From contig OX381708.1 of NCBI GenBank assembly GCA_947462335.1, positions 3,162,001 to 3,226,000 of the forward strand: 64,000 nucleotides of DNA, written 5' to 3'. Positions 30,018 to 40,683 of the stretch are shown here, in pieces. A program made the position numbers and the translations under genes. Numbering within the stretch: position 1 is the stretch's first letter; each line of letters starts with the position of its first letter. The notes beneath the pieces are model-generated. The model was not told the DNA's origin. It ran no database searches and worked only from the letters and a program-made list of their open reading frames with translations. The stretch comes from Harmothoe impar. Its lineage: Eukaryota; Annelida; Polychaeta; Phyllodocida; Polynoidae.

Positions 30018-30134
30018 CTCCTCCTCCTCCTCCTCCTCCTCCTCCTCCTCCTCCTCTTCTTTTTAAAAAAAAAAATAAATATTTGTATCAGACTCCTCTG
30101 GAGTCTGATACAAACATTTATGACTATTGAGTGA
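29328..30134 (+). CDS. Unrecognised basic protein (Polinton)
   Basis: From the ATG at 29328 (MALQRARVSKRRSREQSALL) the frame is strongly basic, has a repeated APTRWA motif, and a Cys/His-bearing segment (CYPAYCNAAE; CICHRRAHTPYC) that might bind zinc. From about 29985 the frame runs into poly-A and (CTC)n, read as lysine and leucine runs, so its natural end is doubtful and may be near 29980. An in-frame upstream Met at 29262 adds 22 residues, but ATATGG at 29328 is the better start. Function is unknown. Confidence 0.45.
29986..30056 (+). repeat. Poly-A and (CTC)n low-complexity tract
   Basis: About 26 A followed by about 12 CTC units. It is prone to slippage and sequencing error, so frames across it are unreliable. 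Confidence 0.85.
30082..30114. terminator. Perfect 15-bp hairpin with 3-nt loop
   Basis: TTTGTATCAGACTCC and GGAGTCTGATACAAA are exact inverse copies around TCT in AT-rich DNA, between the basic-protein frame and the ATPase promoter. Hairpins mark transcript 3' ends in mimivirus-type viruses and their virophages, so a terminator or polyadenylation role is possible but inferred. Confidence 0.4.
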
Positions 30135-30205
30135 AAATAGAATTTTATCGCAAAAAAAAAAAAGAAAAAAAAGTCACTTCTGCCGCCGCTACTGTGACAC
30201 CGGCC

Positions 30206-30220
30206 GGTATCAATAAAAAG
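30206..30220 (+). promoter_or_regulatory. TATA-like element before the ATPase gene
   Basis: ATCAATAAAAAGGTCGG, about 120 bp before the ATG at 30332, resembles TAAATAAAAAGACTGG before the major capsid gene. Confidence 0.4.
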
Positions 30221-30331
30221 GTCGGCTGACTTTTCTCCACAACCATTCACTACCGACCGTTCGAGTGAGAAACACAGCAGACAGTCAGACACACAACCGC
30301 TCTCTGACGCGTCCTGAAAAAAAACAAAAAA

Positions 30332-31051
30332 ATGTCCAGTAGTAAAAGCAAACTCTTCACAGAAATTCATTTCGACGCTCGACTACAAGGACCCTTTAGT
30401 TGTATCATTAGCGGTCCGTCGGGTTGTGGAAAATCGCGCTTGGTGGATCAATTTCTGAGCGACGTGAACAATTTGGTCACGCCGCCGGTGGAAAAGACTT
30501 TTTACCATTATGGCGAGTGGCAACCTCTGTTTGAAAAAATGCAAAATCAGTACGGTGTGGAATTCAGAGAAGGTCTTCCTAGCAAAGAGTCTATAGCGGG
30601 AGACGTGGAAGTAGCAGAAGACGCTTTACGACCCCACACTCTACTGATATTGGACGATCTGATGAGCAGTTCCAATCAGCAAGTGGTAGCCGACATCTTT
30701 ACTAAATACTCGCATCACTGGAACGTGAGCGTCATATACATCACTCAGAACCTATTCCAGAAATCACCCGACTTTCGAACTATGAGTCTGAACGCTCACT
30801 ACATGATCGTTTTCAAGAACCCGCGCGACATGGGGCAAATAGCTAGTCTGTCTCGCCAGGTGTTTCCGTCCAACGCGGCGGCCCTCTCTAGTATATTTAC
30901 CCATGAACTCAAGCGACCTCACTCATACCTCCTTCTGGACTTCAAGCAGTCAACACCTGACGATCTGAGAATACGCTCCTCTTTGACGTCCATACACTCT
31001 CAGCTAGTGTTCGTACCGCTAGACAAAAAAAAGAACAAGAGAAAGCAGTAG
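30332..31051 (+). CDS. Packaging ATPase (A32-like, FtsK/HerA type)
   Basis: The 239-residue protein has Walker A GPSGCGKS (residues 28-35), Walker B LLILDDL (104-110) and a following TQN sensor-like motif after VSVIYI. This is the pattern of the Polinton/adintovirus genome-packaging ATPase, which pumps DNA into the capsid. Length is typical and the frame intact. The ATG follows an A-rich leader (AAAAAAAACAAAAAA). A C-terminal lysine/arginine tail (DKKKNKRKQ) is present. The next gene begins 8 bp downstream. Confidence 0.9.
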   Translation: MSSSKSKLFTEIHFDARLQGPFSCIISGPSGCGKSRLVDQFLSDVNNLVTPPVEKTFYHYGEWQPLFEKMQNQYGVEFREGLPSKESIAGDVEVAEDALRPHTLLILDDLMSSSNQQVVADIFTKYSHHWNVSVIYITQNLFQKSPDFRTMSLNAHYMIVFKNPRDMGQIASLSRQVFPSNAAALSSIFTHELKRPHSYLLLDFKQSTPDDLRIRSSLTSIHSQLVFVPLDKKKNKRKQ

Positions 31052-31058
31052 CAAAAAA

Positions 31059-31392
31059 ATGTCTTCTCATCTACTCGAAAGACACTTTGGTACTCTCAAG
31101 CACTTAGCTAACTGCTCGCCAAAGGTACTGCTCGCATCTAATAGACTCTGGAAGCGACGATCTGATCGCAGCGTTAAGTGAGATCTGTCACAATTTACTG
31201 GTAGGGAACATCCCGCTCAGCGACAAACAACTGGACAAGCTTCGAGAATCGGCTGACGTGTTGAGGGAGGTCGGCAAAAAATCTACGCCCATCAAAAAAA
31301 AGAGACGCGTCTTGGTACAAGAGGGAGGTTTCCTCATTCCGGCTCTCATAGGGATGGCCTTACTGCTTATAAAGAGCATTCTCCGTATATGA
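31059..31392 (+). pseudogene. Small Polinton protein with hydrophobic C terminus, frameshifted
   Basis: The frame opens at the ATG at 31059 (MSSHLLERHFGTLKHLANCS) and stops after 40 codons at 31179-31181. Another frame starting near 31141 continues with DDLIAALSEIC, a basic KKKRR and a hydrophobic FLIPALIGMALLLI segment to TGA at 31390. One extra A near 31140 separates the two. This organisation (helical N part, basic linker, hydrophobic tail) is that of a short protein commonly found beside the ATPase in Polintons, whose function is not settled. It could be a real mutation or an assembly error. Confidence 0.6.
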
Positions 31393-31526
31393 GACACCTC
31401 ATTCGACACCTACTCGCCGACAGCACCACCACCACCACCACTACCTCCACCACCAGCGTCATTGCCACCGTCGTCCCCATGACGGACTCAGAGCAGCAAC
31501 AACACTACAAACGTTTAGCGCTCGTG
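31389..31526 (+). pseudogene. 5' end of a Polinton gene cut by element B
   Basis: The ATG at 31389 overlaps the preceding stop (ATGA). The frame has a threonine run, a second Met at 31479 (MTDSEQQQHYKRLALV) and runs exactly to the insertion point of the palindrome at 31527, after which TAG follows within eleven codons. The rest of the gene is missing. Given the expected gene content this could be the start of polymerase B, but nothing in the 46 codons proves it. Confidence 0.4.
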
Positions 31527-33913
31527 AGTAGTATAGTATGTATCGGAACGGGACTATAGTTAAGTACTGTTTATTACTCAATCGACCTGCAGCCAATCAG
31601 AGGCCTCCATTTGGTCACGTGACCGGAAGTGACCTACTTAGGGGATTAGTGGTGCATTCTGGGTAACCCTGCAGCCAATCAGAGGCCTCCATTTGGTCAC
31701 GTGACCGGAAGTGACCTACTTAGGGGATTAGTGGTGCATTCTGGGTAACCTACTGACCTACTTAGAAGCTCTCAGCCAATCAGAGGCCGGCATTCTGGTA
31801 ACCATGGTAACGTGACTTACTTACGTCACGTGACCTACTTAGGCTCAGCCAATCAGAAGCCGGCATTCTGGTAACTAGGGTAACGTGACCTTCTTAGGGT
31901 TTGTTTGTAAACAACACCACGTGGCTCTCTTGTTTGTAAACAACACCACGTGACACGTGACTGTTTGTAAACAAACAATTCGACTTAGTCTGACATTTTC
32001 AGCTGTCGCATGCTGACCTGCTGCTATCATAAGAGAAACAAAAGCCCTAATCACGCTTTTCAGCTGGATCCTTCCACCCACCAGACATGGATCCAGATGG
32101 GAGGGTGGTTTAAAATTAATCCGTGTACCGACTGTCATACAATAGTGTAATTAGTTGAACACGTGTTACCTGTATAAAGGATTAGCAGGTCATGGGCTTA
32201 GAGTGTGTATAGAAAAACAACTACAGGTAGCGTGAACAAAGCGACCCCCTCCCTTTCTGTCACTCTGTCTGTGACTAGAGGGCGCGCGTGTGGTAAGCGG
32301 CTTAAATCTAAAGAAAAAAAATCACCCTCTCCTGTCGTCAGTAGTCAGCTGGCCGGCGGCTGGAAAATGCGATTAGAGGGATGATGAGCGCGGTTTTTTA
32401 TATTCAATATATTAGAAGTGTGCTTTGTTGCTTATATAGTTCATTATGCGTTTAAAATGTTCGCGAGTATCGTAGAAATGTACAAAAATCCTATTGTGGC
32501 GCCATCTGACGAAAAGAGCGGAGAACTATACTAGGGTATGGCGAGCTAGACTAGAGCATGTAATCACCAGGCGGCAGAGTGGTCAAAAGACAATCTCGTA
32601 GTAGTAGGTCTACTTGGATCTTGAGTAGCCACCCTTGTGGTTGCAATTACCTAGACTAGTTAACCCTGCCAGCCTGGTCAAGTGAAATTAGTAAGGAGAC
32701 CGCACATTAACGCGCTCCACAGTCTTTAGACAGTTAAGACTATAGTACCGTAGATTCTACTGTGTACTCACACTAACTATTTACAGTGCTACATATTCAT
32801 ACCCGTGTTCTAAGTGTTTTTTTAGAAAAAAGCGATCTACTCACCCATTTTTTTTAGACAAAATCCTATTAGCAGGTAACCCCTGTATAAACCATACTGC
32901 AAAGATCTGCTACTTCGAGCGTCTGCCTCGTGACTGATAGTGTACAACAAGACAAAGTGGGCAGAGGTGAAGTACTGTTCCAAGAAAAATTGAGGCTCTT
33001 TATATAGCTGAGAGAGCGGCTAATCCGGATGTTCTAAGCTTGTTTTCACCTAGAGCTCCACCCTCTTCCAGAGAGGAATCAAATTGCTTTTCACCTGGAC
33101 CCTTCCACCCCTCATCCATCAGCATGAAAAGAGGGATAACAAGTGTAACGTGCGCTACATGTATATGGGATTATAGCTGGTGAAGAGATAAAGCCAGGTC
33201 AACTGTGTATACAAAGACTACAGGAGGTGATTAACGACAGGTGTGACGCGCCAGCCCGTGGACGGATTATCTTCTAAGCTGACGCTTATTCAACTAGCCA
33301 GCTGCCGTCCGCTCCACTCACCACGGCAAGAGGAGGTGCTTTTGATTTACACTTAAGTCGCTTACCACATGTACTCGTCTCTACCTCACAGACAGACACC
33401 CTCTCGCTTGCTTCACGACCCCTGTAGCTTTTTTTGTATACACACTCTAATCTCATAACCCCCTGATCCGTTATACAGGTAACGGGTATTCTCTTTTAAA
33501 TAGCTGCCAGTCAGCCTGCGGCAGCTGAAAACGACGGTAAGTAGCTTAGCTCTAGAAGCAAGAAGGCGTATATAAGGAGGCTCACACGTGTATAGGCGCC
33601 TTATAAGTCGGCAGGGGGTAAATACTAGTGAAAAAGGAAGGCAGGTGTGCAGGTAGCTTTCTAACAGACACGTGTGTGCACTAAGCTGCTTAAGTCTAAA
33701 CCCACCTGCAGTAGTCAGGTAGCATGTGAAAACTTACTTAACAGATCTCTTAATTGAGTAGAGACTCTGTACTGAGAGAGTCTTTTCAGCCGTTTAAGAG
33801 GATTATCTAGGACAGGGTACATAAGGAGTGAAACGACGCTCTCACCCATCACACTTTCTCGACCCGCCCTTCATCATCGTAGCATCGTCCACTCTACGCT
33901 CGCTCAGAATGTT

Positions 33914-34780
33914 ATGATGGTTAGTTCTGCTATTTTCAGCTACTTTTCTTATCTAAGTGTTGACGCTACAGAGCATCGAAACTCTCTCCAAATGAGTCCA
34001 AGAAAGAAAAAGCAACTTCCACTTGAAGCAGGAAGAGAAACAGTGCCCTATGATGCATGTGAGGTAAAGAAACATTGGAAGGACGTCACCAAGGAGCAAT
34101 GGATAGAAGCATGCTTCAACTTCATCGGAACGGAAGTAGTTTCATTTGGACAGAGGGAGAAGATTTTGTTGGAGCTATTTTTCTTAGCTCCGTATACTTG
34201 GCCTGACTGTGGTGAAATTCCTTCAGGTATTTGTTCAGTCTTCGCCATAGAAGTTATCAGGTCTTTGAAGGAGCTTCGATATATGCAAGGCACTCACGAG
34301 GAGATTGTTCAGAAAATGACGGAATTCGAAACAGGAGAAGACACAATATGGTGCGAGGAGACGACATATACGGACGATGATCTGGAGTACATCATTTGTA
34401 GCCCGTTGGAACATTATGTTAAAGACTTTGAGGACATGCTAGACAGCACTGAGATGAACCCGAAAGAGAGATCCCTTACTGCACAGAAAGAGGCCAAAGC
34501 TGTGTTGGAAAAGCTCAAGTTTGGTCAAGGATTCACTCTTCAAAGCAGCTGTGTGAGTGTGATAAAAGGCCTTGTGTTGAAACATCCAGACATGAAGTTT
34601 TCGCGTGCTGTCGACACACTTCCTTTGCCTGAACTGATGATGAACATGATCGATCCCATCGTACCAACATGTTTCGACTCTGCCAATTGTCCCATGTATA
34701 AAATGGTTTCAAGTTTTGCCCGTGGCCGATGGCTAAACGATCCACTGAAGTCAGAAAACCTCCTTGATTTAATCAACTGA
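33914..34780 (+). CDS. Unrecognised 288-residue protein, element B left arm
   Basis: Same protein as at 8629-9495 with Leu at residue 14 and Glu at residue 183 (DFEDML). The frame is fully open, with a related promoter about 90 bp upstream (GGGTACATAAGGAGTG near 33816) and the CAG-rich tract downstream (34830-35110). Confidence 0.7.
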   Translation: MMVSSAIFSYFSYLSVDATEHRNSLQMSPRKKKQLPLEAGRETVPYDACEVKKHWKDVTKEQWIEACFNFIGTEVVSFGQREKILLELFFLAPYTWPDCGEIPSGICSVFAIEVIRSLKELRYMQGTHEEIVQKMTEFETGEDTIWCEETTYTDDDLEYIICSPLEHYVKDFEDMLDSTEMNPKERSLTAQKEAKAVLEKLKFGQGFTLQSSCVSVIKGLVLKHPDMKFSRAVDTLPLPELMMNMIDPIVPTCFDSANCPMYKMVSSFARGRWLNDPLKSENLLDLIN

Positions 34781-34829
34781 CTAAATGTATTTTCTCATAC
34801 TAGTATTAGTAGCATTAGTAATAGCAGCT

Positions 34830-35063
34830 ACTCAGTCTCGTGCAGCACAAGCAGCAGCATCTGTCAGCAGCATCCGTGACATCGTCAGCAGCAGCAGCAG
34901 CTGCACGAGCAGCACAAGCAGCAGCATCTGTCAACAGCATCCGTGACATCGTCAGCAACTGCAGCAGCTGCACGAGCAGCACAAGCAGCAGCAGCTGTCA
35001 GCAGCTGCAGCAGCTGCACGAGCAGCACAAGCAGCAGCACCAACAGCAGCAGCAACAGCAAAT

Positions 35064-35095
<32 letters not shown>

Positions 35096-35110
35096 GCGGT
35101 GTGGACCACT
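34830..35110 (+). repeat. CAG/GCA-rich tract, element B left arm
   Basis: Equivalent of 9545-9825. The mirror copy at about 36749-37027 has two fewer CAG triplets, one of the few differences between the arms. Confidence 0.7.
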
Positions 35111-37073
35111 AAATTCGAGATGGCGACATGTCTGTTTCTTAGAATCGACATTCGACATGAGGCCTAGTGACATTTGACATGAAGCTTGAAAAACATAGTG
35201 ACAGGTGACATGAGCAATTCTTAAAATCGACATGAGATATGAGCATAATTAAGCGACATCGACATGTGCCATGGCTATTTTTTTTTAAGACAAACGCCAT
35301 AGACTCCTCATTCAAACCCCCACTAGTAGTGCTCTATAAGCGCAAGCTTTGCCTTAAGAGAGCTGTGGCTGTGAACCCTCTCCTCCCCCCGTACACACAG
35401 GTAAATATCAGAGTCAGCCAATGTCGCCAATACTACTCTCATACAAGGGTCAGGCACTGCTGGACTATAATAGATGGGTCAAGGACCATTCTACTGAGGG
35501 TCAGGCTAGGCTGGACATTCAATAACAGGCTGGACTTTGGCAAACTTGCTTGAAAGTCTGGCCAGCAAGAGTCCGTTGAAGGACTATACGGTAAAAAGGC
35601 TGCTGTTACAGTCAAGATACTCATATTTCAAGCCCAGAAAACTGTAATTAGCTTTCCAAGTTGTTTATTTAACAATATCCTGGCCTAGCAAGAAGCTGTC
35701 AGATGACATCTAAGAAAAATGGGGCTGTTAATTGATCAAGAGAGCTACATTGTTACAGAGTCCTATTCCTCTTTTGAGGTGGGACCAAATTTGAAAAAAG
35801 AATAAACTCAAAAAAAAAGCCTTAAGATTGAAACAGTTGTAGATGACAAATTTAATGAGGAAGTCGTATTAATTAGTTTACAAATAGCCGCTGCACGAGC
35901 AGCACAAGCAGCAGCTGACACTAGTGTCAGCTGCAGCAGCTGCACGAGCTGCTTGTGCTGCTCGTGCAGCGGCTATTTGTAAACTAATTAATACGACTTC
36001 CTCATTAAATTTGTCATCTACAACTGTTTCAATCTTAAGGCTTTTTTTTTGAGTTTATTCTTTTTTCAAATTTGGTCCCACCTCAAAAGAGGAATAGGAC
36101 TCTGTAACAATGTAGCTCTCTTGATCAATTAACAGCCCCATTTTTCTTAGATGTCATCTGACAGCTTCTTGCTAGGCCAGGATATTGTTAAATAAACAAC
36201 TTGGAAAGCTAATTACAGTTTTCTGGGCTTGAAATATGAGTATCTTGACTGTAACAGCAGCCTTTTTACCGTATAGTCCTTCAACGGACTCTTGCTGGCC
36301 AGACTTTCAAGCAAGTTTGCCAAAGTCCAGCCTGTTATTGAATGTCCAGCCTAGCCTGACCCTCAGTAGAATGGTCCTTGACCCATCTATTATAGTCCAG
36401 CAGTGCCTGACCCTTGTATGAGAGTAGTATTGGCGACATTGGCTGACTCTGATATTTACCTGTGTGTACGGGGGGAGGAGAGGGTTCACAGCCACAGCTC
36501 TCTTAAGGCAAAGCTTGCGCTTATAGAGCACTACTAGTGGGGGTTTGAATGAGGAGTCTATGGCGTTTGTCTTAAAAAAAAATAGCCATGGCACATGTCG
36601 ATGTCGCTTAATTATGCTCATATCTCATGTCGATTTTAAGAATTGCTCATGTCACCTGTCACTATGTTTTTCAAGCTTCATGTCAAATGTCACTAGGCCT
36701 CATGTCGAATGTCGATTCTAAGAAACAGACATGTCGCCATCTCGAATTTAGTGGTCCACACCGCCGCTGCTGCTGCTGCTGCTGCTGCTGATTTGCTGTT
36801 GCTGCTGCTGTTGGTGCTGCTGCTTGTGCTGCTCGTGCAGCTGCTGCAGCTGCTGACAGCTGCTGCTGCTTGTGCTGCTCGTGCAGCTGCTGCAGTTGCT
36901 GACGATGTCACGGATGCTGTTGACAGATGCTGCTGCTTGTGCTGCTCGTGCAGCTGCTGCTGCTGCTGACGATGTCACGGATGCTGCTGACAGATGCTGC
37001 TGCTTGTGCTGCACGAGACTGAGTAGCTGCTATTACTAATGCTACTAATACTAGTATGAGAAAATACATTTAG

Positions 37074-37940
37074 TCAGTTGATTAAATCAAGGAGGTTTTC
37101 TGACTTCAGTGGATCGTTTAGCCATCGGCCACGGGCAAAACTTGAAACCATTTTATACATGGGACAATTGGCAGAGTCGAAACATGTTGGTACGATGGGA
37201 TCGATCATGTTCATCATCAGTTCAGGCAAAGGAAGTGTGTCGACAGCACGCGAAAACTTCATGTCTGGATGTTTCAACACAAGGCCTTTTATCACACTCA
37301 CACAGCTGCTTTGAAGAGTGAATCCTTGACCAAACTTGAGCTTTTCCAACACAGCTTTGGCCTCTTTCTGTGCAGTAAGGGATCTCTCTTTCGGGTTCAT
37401 CTCAGTGCTGTCTAGCATGTCCTCAAAGTCTTTAACATAATGTTCCAACGGGCTACAAATGATGTACTCCAGATCATCGTCCGTATATGTCGTCTCCTCG
37501 CACCATATTGTGTCTTCTCCTGTTTCGAATTCCGTCATTTTCTGAACAATCTCCTCGTGAGTGCCTTGCATATATCGAAGCTCCTTCAAAGACCTGATAA
37601 CTTCTATGGCGAAGACTGAACAAATACCTGAAGGAATTTCACCACAGTCAGGCCAAGTATACGGAGCTAAGAAAAATAGCTCCAACAAAATCTTCTCCCT
37701 CTGTCCAAATGAAACTACTTCCGTTCCGATGAAGTTGAAGCATGCTTCTATCCATTGCTCCTTGGTGACGTCCTTCCAATGTTTCTTTACCTCACATGCA
37801 TCATAGGGCACTGTTTCTCTTCCTGCTTCAAGTGGAAGTTGCTTTTTCTTTCTTGGACTCATTTGGAGAGAGTTTCGATGCTCTGTAGCGTCAACACTTA
37901 GATAAGAAAAGTAGCTGAAAATAGCAGAACTAACCATCAT
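37074..37940 (-). CDS. Unrecognised 288-residue protein, element B right arm
   Basis: Translation is identical to 33914-34780, including the two B-specific residues. Retention of an open frame here, despite loss of the outer end of this arm, fits arm-to-arm conversion or recent origin. Confidence 0.7.
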   Translation of the reverse strand: MMVSSAIFSYFSYLSVDATEHRNSLQMSPRKKKQLPLEAGRETVPYDACEVKKHWKDVTKEQWIEACFNFIGTEVVSFGQREKILLELFFLAPYTWPDCGEIPSGICSVFAIEVIRSLKELRYMQGTHEEIVQKMTEFETGEDTIWCEETTYTDDDLEYIICSPLEHYVKDFEDMLDSTEMNPKERSLTAQKEAKAVLEKLKFGQGFTLQSSCVSVIKGLVLKHPDMKFSRAVDTLPLPELMMNMIDPIVPTCFDSANCPMYKMVSSFARGRWLNDPLKSENLLDLIN

Positions 37941-40257
37941 AACATTCTGAGCGAGCGTAGAGTGGACGATGCTACGATGATGAAGGGCGGGTCGAGAAAG
38001 TGTGATGGGTGAGAGCGTCGTTTCACTCCTTATGTACCCTGTCCTAGATAATCCTCTTAAACGGCTGAAAAGACTCTCTCAGTACAGAGTCTCTACTCAA
38101 TTAAGAGATCTGTTAAGTAAGTTTTCACATGCTACCTGACTACTGCAGGTGGGTTTAGACTTAAGCAGCTTAGTGCACACACGTGTCTGTTAGAAAGCTA
38201 CCTGCACACCTGCCTTCCTTTTTCACTAGTATTTACCCCCTGCCGACTTATAAGGCGCCTATACACGTGTGAGCCTCCTTATATACGCCTTCTTGCTTCT
38301 AGAGCTAAGCTACTTACCGTCGTTTTCAGCTGCCGCAGGCTGACTGGCAGCTATTTAAAAGAGAATACCCGTTACCTGTATAACGGATCAGGGGGTTATG
38401 AGATTAGAGTGTGTATACAAAAAAAGCTACAGGGGTCGTGAAGCAAGCGAGAGGGTGTCTGTCTGTGAGGTAGAGACGAGTACATGTGGTAAGCGACTTA
38501 AGTGTAAATCAAAAGCACCTCCTCTTGCCGTGGTGAGTGGAGCGGACGGCAGCTGGCTAGTTGAATAAGCGTCAGCTTAGAAGATAATCCGTCCACGGGC
38601 TGGCGCGTCACACCTGTCGTTAATCACCTCCTGTAGTCTTTGTATACACAGTTGACCTGGCTTTATCTCTTCACCAGCTATAATCCCATATACATGTAGC
38701 GCACGTTACACTTGTTATCCCTCTTTTCATGCTGATGGATGAGGGGTGGAAGGGTCCAGGTGAAAAGCAATTTGATTCCTCTCTGGAAGAGGGTGGAGCT
38801 CTAGGTGAAAACAAGCTTAGAACATCCGGATTAGCCGCTCTCTCAGCTATATAAAGAGCCTCAATTTTTCTTGGAACAGTACTTCACCTCTGCCCACTTC
38901 GTCTTGTTGTACACTATCAGTCACGAGGCAGACGCTCGAAGTAGCAGATCTTTGCAGTATGGTTTATACAGGGGTTACCTGCTAATAGGATTTTGTCTAA
39001 AAAAAATGGGTGAGTAGATCGCTTTTTTCTAAAAAAACACTTAGAACACGGGTATGAATATGTAGCACTGTAAATAGTTAGTGTGAGTACACAGTAGAAT
39101 CTACGGTACTATAGTCTTAACTGTCTAAAGACTGTGGAGCGCGTTAATGTGCGGTCTCCTTACTAATTTCACTTGACCAGGCTGGCAGGGTCAACTAGTC
39201 TAGGTAATTGCAACCACAAGGGTGGCTACTCAAGATCCAAGTAGACCTACTACTACGAGATTGTCTTTTGACCACTCTGCCGCCTGGTGATTACATGCTC
39301 TAGTCTAGCTCGCCATACCCTAGTATAGTTCTCCGCTCTTTTCGTCAGATGGCGCCACAATAGGATTTTTGTACATTTCTACGATACTCGCGAACATTTT
39401 AAACGCATAATGAACTATATAAGCAACAAAGCACACTTCTAATATATTGAATATAAAAAACCGCGCTCATCATCCCTCTAATCGCATTTTCCAGCCGCCG
39501 GCCAGCTGACTGCTGACGACAGGAGAGGGTGATTTTTTTTCTTTAGATTTAAGCCGCTTACCACACGCGCGCCCTCTAGTCACAGACAGAGTGACAGAAA
39601 GGGAGGGGGTCGCTTTGTTCACGCTACCTGTAGTTGTTTTTCTATACACACTCTAAGCCCATGACCTGCTAATCCTTTATACAGGTAACACGTGTTCAAC
39701 TAATTACACTATTGTATGACAGTCGGTACACGGATTAATTTTAAACCACCCTCCCATCTGGATCCATGTCTGGTGGGTGGAAGGATCCAGCTGAAAAGCG
39801 TGATTAGGGCTTTTTTTTCCCTTATGATAGCAGCAGGTCAGCATGCGACAGCTGAAAATGTCAGACTAAGTCGAATTGTTTGTTTACAAACAGTCACGTG
39901 TCACGTGGTGTTGTTTACAAACAAGAGAGCCACGTGGTGTTGTTTACAAACAAACCCTAAGTAGGTCACGTTACCCTAGTTACCAGAATGCCGGCTTCTG
40001 ATTGGCTGAGCCTAAGTAGGTCACGTGACGTAAGTAAGTCACGTTACCATGGTTACCAGAATGCCGGCCTCTGATTGGCTGAGAGCTTCTAAGTAGGTCA
40101 GTAGGTTACCCAGAATGCACCACTAATCCCCTAAGTAGGTCACTTCCGGTCACGTGACCAAATGGAGGCCTCTGATTGGCTGCAGGGTTACCCAGAATGC
40201 ACCACTAATCCCCTAAGTAGGTCACTTCCGGTCACGTGACCAAATGGAGGCCTCTGA

Positions 40258-40683
40258 TTGTTGGACTTACTGAATGACGCTGCCAGGTTCAGGAAGACGG
40301 CGCCCAGACCGGCGGGCTACTCGCCGTTCACGAAAGCGCTGCGCGAAGCAGTTCCCACAGACTCCTTGATCGGAAACCATCTGTATAAAGCGAGCGGACC
40401 TGGCCGAAGTTTGGACACACGGCTTGCTGACAGAGGTCGGAAACGACCGAGCTTCGACTCGGAAGAAGGAGAAGCAGCAGCAGCAGCAGCAGCAGTAGCA
40501 GCAGCAGACTCTTCTCTCCAGGTGGACGATCAATCCTCTGACGACGAGGAGGACGACAGTGAACTTTTCCAAACTCCGACTTCCTATAGGAGCGTGGCGA
40601 GTAAGAAAAGGAGAGGGCGCAACCGCCTAGCGGCGAGCTCGTCGTTCACGCCCTCAACAGGCCCACCATGGGCAAACCAGTGA
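40258..40683 (+). pseudogene. 3' part of a Polinton gene truncated by element B
   Basis: The frame is open from the junction with the palindrome (a TGA lies immediately before it) and ends by overlapping the integrase start by 16 bp. It contains an acidic, low-complexity middle (Ala run, then DDQSSDDEEDDSE) and a basic KKRRGRNR segment. No genuine start codon exists, so the 5' part is lost. I do not recognise the protein. It shows no polymerase motif. Confidence 0.45.

Larger units (their letters stand above)
31527..40260. mobile_element. Giant palindromic element B, nested in the Polinton, right end truncated
   Basis: The arms 31527-35922 and 35923-40260 meet at ACTAGT. The left terminus is complete (AGTAGTATAGTATG); the right arm stops 67 bp short of it. 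The organisation is as in element A, with the 288-residue gene in both arms. B differs from A in a duplicated stretch of about 80 bp within the terminal repeat (CGGAAGTGACCTACTTAGGG units, in both arms) and in having the centre reversed. No target duplication can be tested because the right end is lost. Confidence 0.85.
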
